Shown piece by piece: positions 53,881 through 64,000 of a stretch of 64,000 bases of DNA; position 1 is the stretch's first letter, and the number at the start of each line of letters is the position of its first letter. The notes beneath the pieces were generated by a model. The model worked only from the letters and a program-made list of their open reading frames with translations. It made no database searches and had not been told where the DNA came from. Made by a program: the position numbers and the translations under genes. The stretch comes from Caulobacter segnis (GTDB lineage Bacteria > Pseudomonadota > Alphaproteobacteria > Caulobacterales > Caulobacteraceae), in NCBI RefSeq assembly GCF_023935105.1, contig NZ_CP096040.1:1240001-1304000 (forward strand), in the 5' to 3' direction.

Positions 53881-53920
53881 TCGGCTTCCAAGCCTTTCGA
53901 GACAAGCCTTTCAAGAGACG

Positions 53921-53951
53921 AAAAGGGGACGCGGCGGGCGTCCCCTTTTTT
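53921..53951 (+). terminator. Rho-independent terminator of mucR
   Basis: GGGGACGC-GGCGG-GCGTCCCC is a perfect 8-bp stem flanked by AAAA and TTTTTT, 40 bp after the stop; the flanking A and T extend the pairing, so it can act in both directions. Confidence 0.93.
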
Positions 53952-54093
53952 GTGCGTTGCGCCTTGGTGACCCTTGGGGGCAAAGCGCTCGTCTTTCCTG
54001 CCTGAAGAGGGGATCCGAGACCGGCTCACTGACGGGTCGAATGGCTGCGTCCAACCCTTTCTTGACTGCCGGAACGTCTGCTACGCGTTCGCC

Positions 54094-54492
54094 ATGTTTG
54101 GAGCACGCATAGCGATCCTAGGCCTTTCGACCGTCCTCATGGTCGGCTGCTCCCTCATGGCTCGAGAGGTCAGTGGCCCTTTCTACGTGATGTACGTCGC
54201 TGACAGTGATGAGCGAGCGTTATTCCGCTGTCCGGACGGTCCCAACGAGGGATGCGCGATTGACGGCTTGCCCGGTCCGGATGTGTTCGCCGCTGGCGGA
54301 AACGCGACGTACATCGTCGTTGCGCGACACCGCGCGGGTCGCGATGAATATTTCTATTTCCGTCGCGTTGCCGAGGAACGGCGCGGGTGGGGCGCCAATC
54401 CCGAGGTTATCGTTGGACCGCTCGGAAAGCCCGAGTTCGACGCTGCCTCCAAGCAGTTGGAATTGCCGGCGCTGATTGATTTTTCGCGGTAG
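54094..54492 (+). CDS. Predicted lipoprotein of unknown function
   Basis: A 132-residue protein with signal peptide MFGARIAILGLSTVLMVG and lipidation candidate Cys19 (LMVGC; Met at -3 is unusual). The mature part has two further Cys (LFRCPDG, NEGCAID) and beta-like phrases (YIVVARHRAGRDEYFYFRRV). No family recognised. Codon use is less biased than in neighbours, and it abuts an IS1182-type element, which suggests an acquired region. ATG 54094 begins the signal peptide; codons upstream are open only by chance. Confidence 0.6.
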   Translation: MFGARIAILGLSTVLMVGCSLMAREVSGPFYVMYVADSDERALFRCPDGPNEGCAIDGLPGPDVFAAGGNATYIVVARHRAGRDEYFYFRRVAEERRGWGANPEVIVGPLGKPEFDAASKQLELPALIDFSR

Positions 54493-55487
54493 GGCCGACG
54501 TCCACTCGCCACCGAGGCTGTGTGAAAACCCCGAAGCACCGTAGTCTTTAGGGGAAGGCTTCGGAGGTGCGGGATGGCGCGCTTTATCGAGGGAGAGGAT
54601 CGTCGGCAGGTGGCGCTGCTACCGGAATGCCTGGACGATTACGTCGGCGAGGACAGTTCGGTCCGGGTGATCGACACGTTTGTGGACGAGTTGGATCTTG
54701 GAGCGCTAGGCTTTGACCGAGTGCGGGCCGCTTCGACGGGGCGGCCTGGCTATCATCCCGGCGCGATGCTGAAGCTCTATCTCTACGGGTACCTCAATCA
54801 GGTGCAGTCGAGCCGGCGGCTGGAGCGCGAAGCGGGGCGCAACACCGAGTTGATGTGGTTGCTGGGCAAGCTGGCCCCGGACTTCAAGACCATCGCCGAC
54901 TTCCGCCGCGACAATGGCCAGGCGCTGCGGGCGGCCTGCGCCGCCTTCGTGGCGATCTGCCGGGACATCGGCCTCCTGACCGGCGGCGTGGTGGCGGTGG
55001 ACGGCAGCCGGTTCAAGGCGGTGAACACGCGCGACAAGAACTACACGCCGGGCGCGGTGCGTCGGCGCATCGAGCAGGCCCAGGCGAGCATCGGGCGCTA
55101 TCTGGAGGCGCTGGACGCGGCGGATCGCCAGGAAGGCGAAGAGGCTCAACTGCGCGGGGACCGCCTGAAGGACCGGCTGGACGCGCTGCGGCGGCAGGTG
55201 CGCGACCTCAAGGTGATGGAGGCCGAACTCGCCCAGGCTCCGGACGGGCAGATATCACTCACCGACCCCGACGCGCGGGCCATGGCCACCCACGGCAAGG
55301 GGACTGGGATGGTGGGCTACAATGTCCAGGCCGCCGTCGACGCTGAACACCATCTCGTCGTCGCCCATGAGGTGACCAACCAGGGCCACGACCGTAGCCA
55401 ACTGGCCAACATGGCGGCGCGGGCCAAGGCGGCGACAGGGACGGACGCGCTGACGGTGCTGGCCGACCGGGGTTACTTCTCGGGACT

Positions 55488-56810
55488 GGGACTGTCAGGA
55501 ATTTCGTGTGAAGGCCGGGCGGTTGAACATGTTTAGGCGGCGGCTCGGTTGAAGCGATGTCCGAAGAGGACGGCGAACTGAGCCTTGGCCATGTGCCACT
55601 CACGAGCGGGCATGGTCCATTCTTTCTCGGAGCGGTTCAAGACCAGGAAGAGAAGCTTCAGGGCGGCCTCGTCGGTGGGGAAGTGCCCCCTGGCGCGGAC
55701 GGCCCTACGAAGCTTTGAGTTCAGGGCCTCGATGGCGTTGGTGGTGTAGATCAGGCGGCGAACGTCGTGCGGGAAGGCGAAGAAGGGGATAACCTCGTTC
55801 CAGGCCCTGCGCCAGGACATGCCGATGGCGGGGTATTTCTGGCCCCATTCGCCGACCTCAAAGGCGTCCAGGGCCGCCTGGGCGGCAACCGCGTCCACGG
55901 CCCGGTAGATGTCCTTGAGGGCGGCTGCGACCGGCTTTCGATCCTTGTAGGAGACAAAATCCAGGCTGTTTCGCAGCAGATGGACGATGCAGGTCTGGAC
56001 CGTGGCCTCTGGGAAGACGGCGGTGATCGCCTCGGGAAACCCTTTGAGGCCATCGACCACGGCGATCAGCAAATCCTCAACGCCGCGATTTTTGAGCTCG
56101 TTCATGACCCGCAGCCAGAACTTGGCGCCCTCGTTCTGCTCAAGCCACAGGCCCAGGATTTCCTTGCCGCCATCGTGCCTTACGCCGAGCGCCACGTGCA
56201 CGGCCTTGTTGCGGACCAGGCCCTCGTCGCGGATCTTCACCCTAAGGGCGTCGAAGAACACCAGCGGATAGACCGGCTCCAGCGGGCGGGCCTGCCAGGC
56301 GGCGATCTCGTCCAGGACCGCGTCGGTGACCACGCTGATTAGGTCGGGCGAGACTTCCACGCCGTAGAGCTCGCGCAAATGGCCGACGATCTCGCGGTTG
56401 CTCATGCCGCGCGCGTACATCGAGATGACCTTGTCGTCGAAGCCCGGAAAGCGGCGCTGGTACTTGGCGATCAGCGTCGGATCGAAACTGGCCTGGCGAT
56501 CGCGCGGCACGTCCAGAGACAGCTTGCCCGCGTCGGTGATCACCGTCTTTGAGCCGTAGCCGTTGCGACTGTTGCCACTGCCGTGCGGGCCTCCAGATGG
56601 TGATCCATCTCCGCGTTCAGCGCCCGCTCGGCCAGCGCCTTCTTCAGGCCGTCGAGCAGCCCTCCAGGGTCAAAAGCTGTCTTGGCGTCGGCCCCAGCCA
56701 GTAGCTGGTCCAAAATCGCATCCGGAATAGAGGGCTCTTTGCGTCGGGCCATAGGGTCTCTCCTTGATTCCCATCATGCCCGGCCTTCACACGAAATTCC
56801 TGACAGTCCC
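55488..56810. mobile_element. IS256-family element
   Basis: A 1323-bp element bounded by 33-bp perfect inverted repeats: 55488-55520 (beginning GGGACTGTCAGGAATT) and 56778-56810. The flanking bases (TCGGGACT on the left, CATGACCA on the right) do not form the 8-9-bp target duplication normal for IS256. The transposase gene is on the minus strand. Confidence 0.9.
55533..56752 (-). pseudogene. IS256-family transposase with a frameshift
   Basis: The N-terminal piece (56752-56540) reads RRKEPSIPDAILDQLLAGAD to MDHHLEA and then leaves frame; the rest (55533 to about 56590) continues as GSGNSRNGYGSKTVITDAGKL, FDDKVISMYARGMSNREI, PLVFFDALRVKIRDEG, AVVDGLKGFPEAI (DDE residues) and TTNAIEALNSKLRRA. 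Joined, they give the full family length near 400. The break at about 56580-56600 has no slippery heptamer, so it looks like a mutation and not programmed frameshifting. Confidence 0.8.
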
Positions 56811-57330
56811 CATGACCACCGTGGAGAACGGGCAAACCCTGCACCGCTACTGGAACCTCTCCGCCTGCAAGAGCTGCGCGCTGAAATCCCAGTGCACCCC
56901 GGCCAAGGAGCGCCGCGTCACACGCTGGGAGCACGAGGCCGTCATCGAGGCCATGCAGCGAAGGCTGGACCGACATCCCAAGGCCATGCGCATCCGACGA
57001 CAGACCGTCGAGCACGTCTTTGGAACCTTGAAGGCCTGGATGGGATCCACCCACTTCAAGACCCGGCGGATGAACAACGTGGCCGCCGAGATGAGCCTGC
57101 ATGTGCTGGCCTACAATCTCCGACGCGCCATCGCCGTCGTCGGCGCCCAACCGCTCATCGCAGCGATGCGGGCCTGAGAAAAAGAGACCCGCGCCGCCCA
57201 CATCCCCCATGAGGTCCCAGGCGTTTCCACACAGCCTCCACCCCTTGCCGCACTTCACCCCGTCCGCTCTCCGGCCTGGCGACCAAAGTCCGGTTTCAGG
57301 CGCGCCATCAATTCCTGCACCCGCCCCTAT

Positions 57331-57636
57331 TCAGACGATGCCACGTCCCGCTCCTAGGTGACCGGCCCCACGCTTGTCGGTCGGCTCACTGCCTTGCAGC
57401 TTCGGAGGACCGGAAAGGCGTGGGCAGCGGGTCGGCCTCGGGCGGCGCAAGATAGAAAAGGTAACCTTCGGCATTCGGCGCGTGCCAACGATGCCCTCTC
57501 TCGCGCCGGGATCGAGCAGCTGAAGACGGTAGTCAAAGGGGTAGCGAACGAGTTCGATCTCCCTGGAGGCGTCGCCGTATGCGTAGCGTCCTCTCGCGAC
57601 GCGTTCACCGTCGAATGGGTTGGCGTTGTGGACCAT
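57331..57636 (-). CDS. Possible small protein, unknown
   Basis: A 101-residue frame starting at ATG 57636: MVHNANPFDGERVARGRYAYG, then SREIELVRYPFDYRLQLLDPGAREG, which reads like a real protein; the last 30 residues are less convincing. No ribosome-binding site is clear, and a competing + strand frame (57358-57765) covers it. The area lies directly behind the IS1182-type element and may hold a gene remnant. The remaining bases 57239-57330 and 57637-57786 show nothing. Confidence 0.35.
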   Translation of the reverse strand: MVHNANPFDGERVARGRYAYGDASREIELVRYPFDYRLQLLDPGAREGIVGTRRMPKVTFSILRRPRPTRCPRLSGPPKLQGSEPTDKRGAGHLGAGRGIV

Positions 57637-57786
57637 GACGGAAGACTTACAGACGGATCGCCGAATGTCTGCACCCCACCCCGAACAGACGATGCACCTG
57701 TCCGCTTTCGTCAGCGACGACCGGACCTTGCCAGTGCCGGGGCATGTTCGTCATCTCGAGACTGAAATGACGTGGACTTGCGGGCC

Positions 57787-59592
<1,806 letters not shown>

Positions 59593-59667
59593 GACCTGCT
59601 CCCGACCTTCCCCAGCCGAATAGTCTGGCAGAAGAGTGGTTAAGCCTTATTTCGAAAGACGATACTT

Positions 59668-60219
59668 TTACACGCCGATCAAGCTCATTCCGGGGGCGTC
59701 CGGCGGCGTGTCCGTCCCGCCGTTCAGGGAACGCTGCATCCAGACCAGATCGACCCAGCGGCCGAACTTGTGGCCCATGCCCGGAAAGACGCCCTGTTTC
59801 TCGAAGCCCATGGCCGCGTGCAGGCCGATCGAGGCGGTGTTGCCGCTGTCGCCGATCACCGCGCACATCTGGCGCAGGCCCAGCGCCTCGCACTGGCTGA
59901 TCAGCTCGCCCAGGAGCGCCTTGCCGACGCCCTTGCCCACGGCCTTGGGCGAGACATAGACGCTGTCCTCGACCGTGTAGCGATACGCCGCGCGCAGACG
60001 GAACGGGCCGGCATAGCAGTAGCCGACCACCGCGCCGTCCAGCTCGGCGACCAGGTAGGGCAGGCCGCGCTCCAGGAAGGCCGCGCGGCGGCGGCCCATC
60101 TCGGCCTCGTCCGGCGGGACTTCCTCGAAGGTGCCCAGGCCGTTCAGGACGTTCCAGGCATAGATGGCGGCGATCGCCGGCACGTCGGCGTCGGAGGAGG
60201 GGCGGATCACGACGCTCAT
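59668..60219 (-). CDS. GNAT N-acetyltransferase (phosphinothricin/methionine-sulfone type)
   Basis: A 183-residue acetyltransferase of the PAT/MddA/YncA group: IRPSSDADVPAIAAIYAWNVLNGLGTFEEVPPD, the GYCYAGPFRLRAAYRYTVEDSVYV stretch, the acetyl-CoA loop GKGVGKALL and GNTASIGLHAAMGFEKQG. Such enzymes acetylate methionine sulfone/sulfoximine or phosphinothricin-like amines. Start ATG 60219. A family B repeat lies just upstream. Confidence 0.85.
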   Translation of the reverse strand: MSVVIRPSSDADVPAIAAIYAWNVLNGLGTFEEVPPDEAEMGRRRAAFLERGLPYLVAELDGAVVGYCYAGPFRLRAAYRYTVEDSVYVSPKAVGKGVGKALLGELISQCEALGLRQMCAVIGDSGNTASIGLHAAMGFEKQGVFPGMGHKFGRWVDLVWMQRSLNGGTDTPPDAPGMSLIGV

Positions 60220-60223
60220 TACA

Positions 60224-60337
60224 ATCCTCTCCCCGTGGGAGAGGTGGCGCGAAGCGCCGGAGAGGGGAGTGATCCCGTCGACCGAACTTCCCCCTCCGTC
60301 CGCTTCGCGGACACCTCCCCCGCTTGGGGGAGGATTT
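60224..60337. repeat. Family B palindromic repeat (B2)
   Basis: Related to B1: the shared motif GGTGGCGCGAAGCGCCGG and arms of AATCCTC-CCC type at both ends (ACACCTCCCCCGCTTGGGG on the right). It lies between the oligopeptidase stop and the GNAT start, both minus strand, mirroring B1's place in front of another GNAT gene. Confidence 0.75.
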
Positions 60338-60349
60338 CGACACTTACGC

Positions 60350-62557
60350 TCACGCCGTCTTCCACCCCTGTTCCACCGCCCACACCGCGAAGGCGTAGTC
60401 CAGGGCGATCTCCTTGAGGAAGTCAAAGCGTCCCGATGCGCCGCCGTGTCCGGCGTCCATATTGATCTTCAGCAGGACAGGTTTGCCGCTGGTCGAGGCG
60501 GGGCGCAGCTTGGCGACCCACTTCTCGGGCTCCCAGTAGGTGACGCGCGGATCCGACAGGCCGCCGGTGGCCAGGATCGCCGGATAGGGCTTGGCCGCCA
60601 CGTTGTCGTAAGGGCTGTAGCTGGCGATGTAGTCGTAGGCCGCCTTGTCCTCCAGCGGATTGCCCCATTCGGGCCATTCCGGCGGGGTCAGGGGCAAGGT
60701 GGTGTCGCTCATGGTGTTGACCACGTCGACGAACGGCACCGCGGCGATGATCCCGGCGAACAGGTCCGGGCGCATGTTGGTGATCGCGCCCATCAGGAGG
60801 CCGCCGGCCGAGCCGCCATAGGCGACCGTGTTGGCGGGCTTGCCGTAGCCGGCCGCGTGCAGATGTTCGGCGCAGGCGATGAAGTCGGTGAAGGTGTTCT
60901 TCTTCTTGAACTTCTTGCCGTCCAGGAACCAGCCCCAGCCCTTTTCCGAGCCGCCGCGCGGGCAGGCGGTGGCCCAGATCCAGCCGCGGTCGACCAGGCT
61001 GAGGTTGCGGATCGAGAAGCTGGGCTCCATGGCGATGCCGTAACTGCCGTAGCCGTACAGCAGCAGCGGGGCCGAGCCATCCAGCTTGGTCCCCTTCTTC
61101 ATCAGGATGAAGATCGGCACCTCGGTCCCGTCACTGGCCTTGGCGTTGAGGCGGCGGGTCTCGTACTGGGCCGGATCGTGGCCGGAGGGGATCTCCTGCG
61201 TCTTGCGCAGGGTCCGCTGGCGGCTCTTCATGTCATAGTCGAACCACTGCCGGGGCGTGGTCATAGAGTTGTAGACGAAGCGCAGATTGTCGGTGTCGTA
61301 CTCGTAGCCGCCTTCCAGGCTCAGGGCGTAGGCGGCTTCGTCGAAGGCGATGGCGTGTTCGGTCCCGTCCAGCGCGGTGACGGTCACGCGGTTCAAGGCG
61401 TCGACCTTCTCCAGGCGCACGAACCAGCGCTTGAAGGCCATGGTGCCGGAGATCAGCCGGCCCGGCTGGTGGGCGACCCAGTCCTTCCAGTTCGCCTTGC
61501 CAGTGGCGTTTTCGGGACAGGTGACCAGCTTCCAGTCGACCGCGCCGTCGGCGTTGGTGCGGATGACCCAGTGGTCGTTCCAGTGCTCGACCTCGTAGCG
61601 GACGCCGACCTCGCGGGGATGGAAGACCACTGGCGTCGCGGTCGGGGTCGCGGCCGGGATGATCAGCGCCTCGCTGGTCTCCTGGTTGCCGCACGAGATG
61701 ACGACATACTTCTCGGACGCGGTGACGCCCACGCCGATGAAGAAGCCCTCATCGGGCTCGTCATAGATCAGCACGTCGTCCTTGGCCGTTCCCTTGGCGG
61801 GGCGGCGATAGATCTTGGCCGGACGGCCGTTGTCGTCGCGGAACGTCCAGTACAGCCACTGGCTGTCGGGCGAGAAGCAGAAGTCGCCCGTGGTGCTCTC
61901 CACGGGGCTGTCCAGAACCTGGCCGCTCGCCAGGTCCTTGACGTGGACGCGATAGACTTCCGAGCCCTGCTCGTCGACGGCGAAGGCGTACAGCTTGTGG
62001 TCGGGCGAGTGGCCGGCGGCGCCGACCTGGTAGAAGGCCTTGCCCTTCGACTCCTTCTCCTCGTCCAGCAGGACCTCCTCGGTCCCGCCCGCCGTTCCAG
62101 CTTTGGCGGAGGGCTTGCGGGCGTGAATCGGGTGCTGCGCGCCCTTCTCGAAGCGGGTGTAATATTCGAAGGGGCCGTCCTTGCTGGGGACGCTGGCGTC
62201 GTCCTCCTTGATGCGGCCCTTCATCTCCTCGAACATTTTTTGTTGAACAGCCTCGGTCGAGGCCAGCATGGCCTTGGTGTAGGCGTTCTCGGCCGTCAGG
62301 TGCTCCTTGACGTCGGCCTTGATCAGCGACGGGTCGCGCAGGACCTTCTGCCAGTTGTCATCCTTCATCCAGGCATAGTCATCGGTCCGGGTCCGTCCCA
62401 GCTGCTCGATGGTCTTGGGGATCTTCTTGGCGACGGGCGGCGTGGGGCGAGCGGCGTTGTCGGCGGACATGGGGGACCCGAAAGCTGTTCCAGACAGGAT
62501 GGTGGGGGCAGACGTAAGCACGGCCGCTGCGCTCGTCACCATTTGTCGACGATTCAT
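60350..62557 (-). CDS. Oligopeptidase B-like S9A serine peptidase
   Basis: A 735-residue prolyl-oligopeptidase-family enzyme. An N-terminal seven-blade propeller (about 60-450) is followed by the alpha/beta hydrolase part with Ser in VAYGGSAGGLL, Asp in GLSDPRVTYWEP and His in DAGHGGASGR. RGGSEKGWGWFLDGK and the acidic pockets are typical of oligopeptidase B, which cleaves short peptides after Lys/Arg. ATG 62557 starts an export signal (MNRRQMVTSAAAVLTSAP) with a twin-Arg pair, so it probably acts outside the cytoplasm. Confidence 0.88.
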   Translation of the reverse strand: MNRRQMVTSAAAVLTSAPTILSGTAFGSPMSADNAARPTPPVAKKIPKTIEQLGRTRTDDYAWMKDDNWQKVLRDPSLIKADVKEHLTAENAYTKAMLASTEAVQQKMFEEMKGRIKEDDASVPSKDGPFEYYTRFEKGAQHPIHARKPSAKAGTAGGTEEVLLDEEKESKGKAFYQVGAAGHSPDHKLYAFAVDEQGSEVYRVHVKDLASGQVLDSPVESTTGDFCFSPDSQWLYWTFRDDNGRPAKIYRRPAKGTAKDDVLIYDEPDEGFFIGVGVTASEKYVVISCGNQETSEALIIPAATPTATPVVFHPREVGVRYEVEHWNDHWVIRTNADGAVDWKLVTCPENATGKANWKDWVAHQPGRLISGTMAFKRWFVRLEKVDALNRVTVTALDGTEHAIAFDEAAYALSLEGGYEYDTDNLRFVYNSMTTPRQWFDYDMKSRQRTLRKTQEIPSGHDPAQYETRRLNAKASDGTEVPIFILMKKGTKLDGSAPLLLYGYGSYGIAMEPSFSIRNLSLVDRGWIWATACPRGGSEKGWGWFLDGKKFKKKNTFTDFIACAEHLHAAGYGKPANTVAYGGSAGGLLMGAITNMRPDLFAGIIAAVPFVDVVNTMSDTTLPLTPPEWPEWGNPLEDKAAYDYIASYSPYDNVAAKPYPAILATGGLSDPRVTYWEPEKWVAKLRPASTSGKPVLLKINMDAGHGGASGRFDFLKEIALDYAFAVWAVEQGWKTA

Positions 62558-62689
62558 GCGCAAAATCCCCCGTAACCCTGCACAACGCGCAACTGCGTCA
62601 GAACGACAACTTGCGGTGTGAGATTCCTGTGGTCAAATTCACTTTGTAGTCGGGCGACGAGTAGTAGCGAAGCGTAACAAGGGGGCGTC

Positions 62690-63538
62690 ATGCCGTTGGA
62701 TCTGTCCGTAGACCTGATCAAGGCCACGGTTCAGCTTGAGCAGCCGCTGGGCGACGGTTCGCGGACCGTCGGCACGGGTTTCCTCATTTCCGATCCGACC
62801 CCGGACGGCAAGCCGCGCACCATTCTGGTGACCGCCGCCCACGTCTTCGAGAAGATGCCGTCGATGTCGGCCAAGATCGGCTATCGCATCGAAGGCAGCG
62901 ACTCGGTCTGGCGCTATGATCCCGAGACCCTGAAGATCCGCGACGGCGATCATCCGCTGTGGGTCAAGCACCCGACCCGCGACGTCGCGGCCATGGTGGT
63001 CGAGGCTCCGCCGGAGTTCGTCAAGGCGGCCATCCCGCTGAACTACCTGGCCAAGGACGACACCTTCAACAAGTTCAACCTGGGCCCCGGCGACGAGATG
63101 ATGGCGCTGGGCTTCCCGCGCGGTCTCTCCGCGAACCCGGCCGGTTTCCCGATCCTGCGCTCGGGCCGCGTGGCCTCGTATCCGCTGGCCCCGGCGACCA
63201 ATTTCCCGACCTTCCTGATGGACTTCTCGGTGTTCCCCGGCAATTCGGGCGGACCGGTGTTCATGGCCGAGGGCGCGCGCCGCCGGCCGGGCGCCAACGA
63301 GAGCCAGGAGGTCCAGTTCGTGGCCGGCCTGCTGACTCAGCAGGTCGAGCTGTCGGGCGAGCGCCTGGAGATCGGCATCGTCACCCACGCCAAGTTCATC
63401 CGCGAGACCCTGGCTATGCTGGACCAGGTTCCCGGCGCGCCGGTCACCCAGGCGCGGACCGCCAAGCCCGAGCCGGTGATGCCGGGCGCGACGCCGGCCG
63501 TGGCGGTTTCGGCCATGGCGATGGGCGCCTCGCACTAG
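62690..63538 (+). CDS. Trypsin-like (S1C-type) serine protease domain protein
   Basis: A 282-residue protein with the triad His51 (VTAAHVFE), Asp98 (TRDVAAM) and Ser186 (FPGNSGGPVF). There is no signal peptide and no PDZ domain, unlike DegP; residues 245-282 are a Pro/Ala-rich tail. It probably works in the cytoplasm, or leaves it by another route. Substrate unknown. Divergent from the oligopeptidase gene, with a 132-bp gap. Confidence 0.8.
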   Translation: MPLDLSVDLIKATVQLEQPLGDGSRTVGTGFLISDPTPDGKPRTILVTAAHVFEKMPSMSAKIGYRIEGSDSVWRYDPETLKIRDGDHPLWVKHPTRDVAAMVVEAPPEFVKAAIPLNYLAKDDTFNKFNLGPGDEMMALGFPRGLSANPAGFPILRSGRVASYPLAPATNFPTFLMDFSVFPGNSGGPVFMAEGARRRPGANESQEVQFVAGLLTQQVELSGERLEIGIVTHAKFIRETLAMLDQVPGAPVTQARTAKPEPVMPGATPAVAVSAMAMGASH

Positions 63539-63623
63539 CGGATTCCTGGTCCACTTTCTCGGAACGAGAGGCGCGCGAAGCCCGTTCTTGTTGGGACTTC
63601 AACACCAACATCAGGAGCGAGCC

Positions 63624-63806
63624 ATGAGCACCAATCGTGTCGAAGGCGCCATCGACAAGGGCGCGGGCGCTATCAAGCAAGCCGTCGGCAAGGCCACCGG
63701 CAACGAACGCCTCGAAGCCGAAGGCGCCGTCCAGAAGGCCAAGGGTGACGTCCAGAACAAGGTCGGCCAGGCCCAGGACAAGATCGGCGACGCCATCAAG
63801 CGCTGA
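63624..63806 (+). CDS. CsbD-family stress protein
   Basis: A 60-residue CsbD protein: NRVEGAIDKGAGAIKQAVGKATGNERLEAEGAVQKAKGDVQNKVGQ. These small, hydrophilic, helical proteins accumulate in stress and stationary phase; no biochemical role is known. AGGAG lies 7 bases before ATG 63624. Followed by a strong terminator. Confidence 0.92.
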   Translation: MSTNRVEGAIDKGAGAIKQAVGKATGNERLEAEGAVQKAKGDVQNKVGQAQDKIGDAIKR

Positions 63807-63831
63807 ACGCCCGCCTATGACTAAAGAAAAC

Positions 63832-63864
63832 GGCCGCCGGAGCGATCCGGCGGCCATTTTTGTT
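63832..63864 (+). terminator. Rho-independent terminator of the CsbD gene
   Basis: GGCCGCCGGA-GCGA-TCCGGCGGCC is a perfect 10-bp stem with a tetraloop, followed by ATTTTTGTT. Confidence 0.93.
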
Positions 63865-63883
63865 GTCTGGGCTTGGCTCATTC

Positions 63884-63909
63884 GTCTCCCCGGCTTTCGC
63901 CGGGGAGAC
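63884..63909. repeat. Family A palindrome, short form (A4)
   Basis: A perfect 11-bp stem (GTCTCCCCGGC / GCCGGGGAGAC) with a TTTC loop, identical in core to the other family A arms. It separates the CsbD gene from a convergent partial gene. Confidence 0.8.
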
Positions 63910-63920
63910 GGATCGGAAGA

Positions 63921-64000
63921 CTACTTCACCACCCCGTCCACCGTCTGGCGCGTCACCGCGTGGTATAGCGGTCGGGTCTTCGCATAGAGCCCCTTGGCGA
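63921..64000 (-). CDS. C-terminal end of an unidentified gene
   Basis: The minus-strand frame ending with TAG at 63921-63923 is open to the window edge and reads AKGLYAKTRPLYHAVTRQT and VDGVVK, with native codon use. The rest of the gene lies outside, so no function can be given. Confidence 0.5.
   Translation of the reverse strand, partial: AKGLYAKTRPLYHAVTRQTVDGVVK

Larger units (their letters stand above)
54574..57177 (+). pseudogene. IS1182-family transposase, split by an insertion
   Basis: The N-terminal part (54574 to about 55487) has the DDE transposase features FIEGEDRRQVALLPECLDDYV, LYGYLNQVQSSRRLERE, VAVDGSRFKAVNTRDKNY and ADRGYFSG. The C-terminal part resumes after 56810 as TVENGQTLHRYWNLSACKSC, then RRQTVEHVFGTLKAWMGSTHF and LHVLAYNLRRAI up to the stop at 57177. 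In intact relatives about 55 more residues lie between these halves, so that part seems deleted. A short read-through peptide from the IS256 boundary ends at 55536. Confidence 0.85.
54514..57238. mobile_element. IS1182-family element interrupted by an IS256-family element
   Basis: Terminal inverted repeats GAGGCTGTGTGAAAAC (54514-54529) and GTTTCCACACAGCCTC (57223-57238) match at 15 of 16 positions, and a 4-bp direct repeat CACC flanks them (54510-54513 and 57239-57242), which marks a completed transposition. Inside lie a transposase gene on the + strand and a second IS at 55488-56810. Because its transposase is split, the element should no longer move by itself. Confidence 0.88.

Noticed and set aside
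56540..56600. Programmed ribosomal frameshift in the IS256-family transposase
   Set aside because: No slippery heptamer or downstream structure is evident, and the family is not known to use one.
60164..62575. An 803-codon + strand frame opposite the oligopeptidase gene
   Set aside because: Antisense shadow; the minus-strand protein has a full S9 catalytic triad.

Overview
The window reads as chromosomal DNA of an alphaproteobacterium of the Caulobacter type. The evidence is the very high GC with C/G-ending codons and, above all, the gene order flgL-flgK / fliK-flgD-flgE-sciP / fliF-fliG-flbE(fliH)-fliN-flbD-flhA. That is the C. crescentus hook and basal-body cluster, including the lineage-specific regulators SciP and FlbD and a MucR-type regulator elsewhere in the window. 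The family assignments come from motifs read by eye; no database search was run.

Layout. 1-11000: accessory metabolism and housekeeping. It holds a truncated LysR regulator, a Pal-like lipoprotein, two HxlR regulators (one divergent from an SDR dehydrogenase, one from a thiolase), a secreted M28 peptidase, a small GNAT enzyme, a DUF4126 membrane protein with a frameshifted small gene behind it, a Tat-type prolyl aminopeptidase-like hydrolase and mnmA. 11065-27114: the flagellar block. flgK-flgL run leftwards and fliK-flgD-flgE rightwards from a shared region carrying two well-spaced sigma-54 promoters and a FlbD (ftr)-like site. sciP follows with CtrA-box-like sequences, and then the class II operon fliF-fliG-fliH-fliN-flbD and flhA. 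FlbD is the sigma-54 activator expected to fire the class III promoters in the same window, and SciP the inhibitor that shuts off CtrA-driven class II genes, so the block contains much of its own transcriptional cascade.

27200-36000: an OprO/P-like porin, an MpaB/DUF2236 oxygenase divergent from a TetR regulator, the ohr-ohrR peroxide unit with an operator-like palindrome, a J-domain protein, pdxH and small envelope proteins. 35300-38300: an accessory patch with a PAS-LuxR regulator divergent from an alpha/beta hydrolase, then an IS110-family transposase with a structured leader that could be its bridge RNA. 38326-46256: TetR, an APH-P-loop kinase fusion, a hybrid histidine kinase, an acyl-CoA ligase, an MBL hydrolase, a tiny lipoprotein and a DUF442 phosphatase-like protein. 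46862-50044: a large Oar-like TonB-dependent receptor. 50496-54492: sppA, tRNA-Pro(CGG), tRNA-Gln(TTG), mucR and a small lipoprotein. 54514-57238: an IS1182-family element interrupted by an IS256-family element, both with broken transposase genes. 57331-64000: a hybrid kinase, a GNAT enzyme, an oligopeptidase B-like enzyme, a trypsin-like protease, a CsbD protein and a partial gene.

Three families of palindromic intergenic repeats recur (A: 3008, 4591, 7237, 63884; B: 4939, 60224; C: 40639, 44544). Family C is the most striking: about 138 bp, up to 31-bp perfect terminal inverted repeats, both copies between convergent genes. I found no CRISPR array, prophage or rRNA, and nothing that clearly amounts to a new multi-gene system. 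The best leads are the family C elements, the IS110 leader RNA and the composite flagellar regulatory regions.
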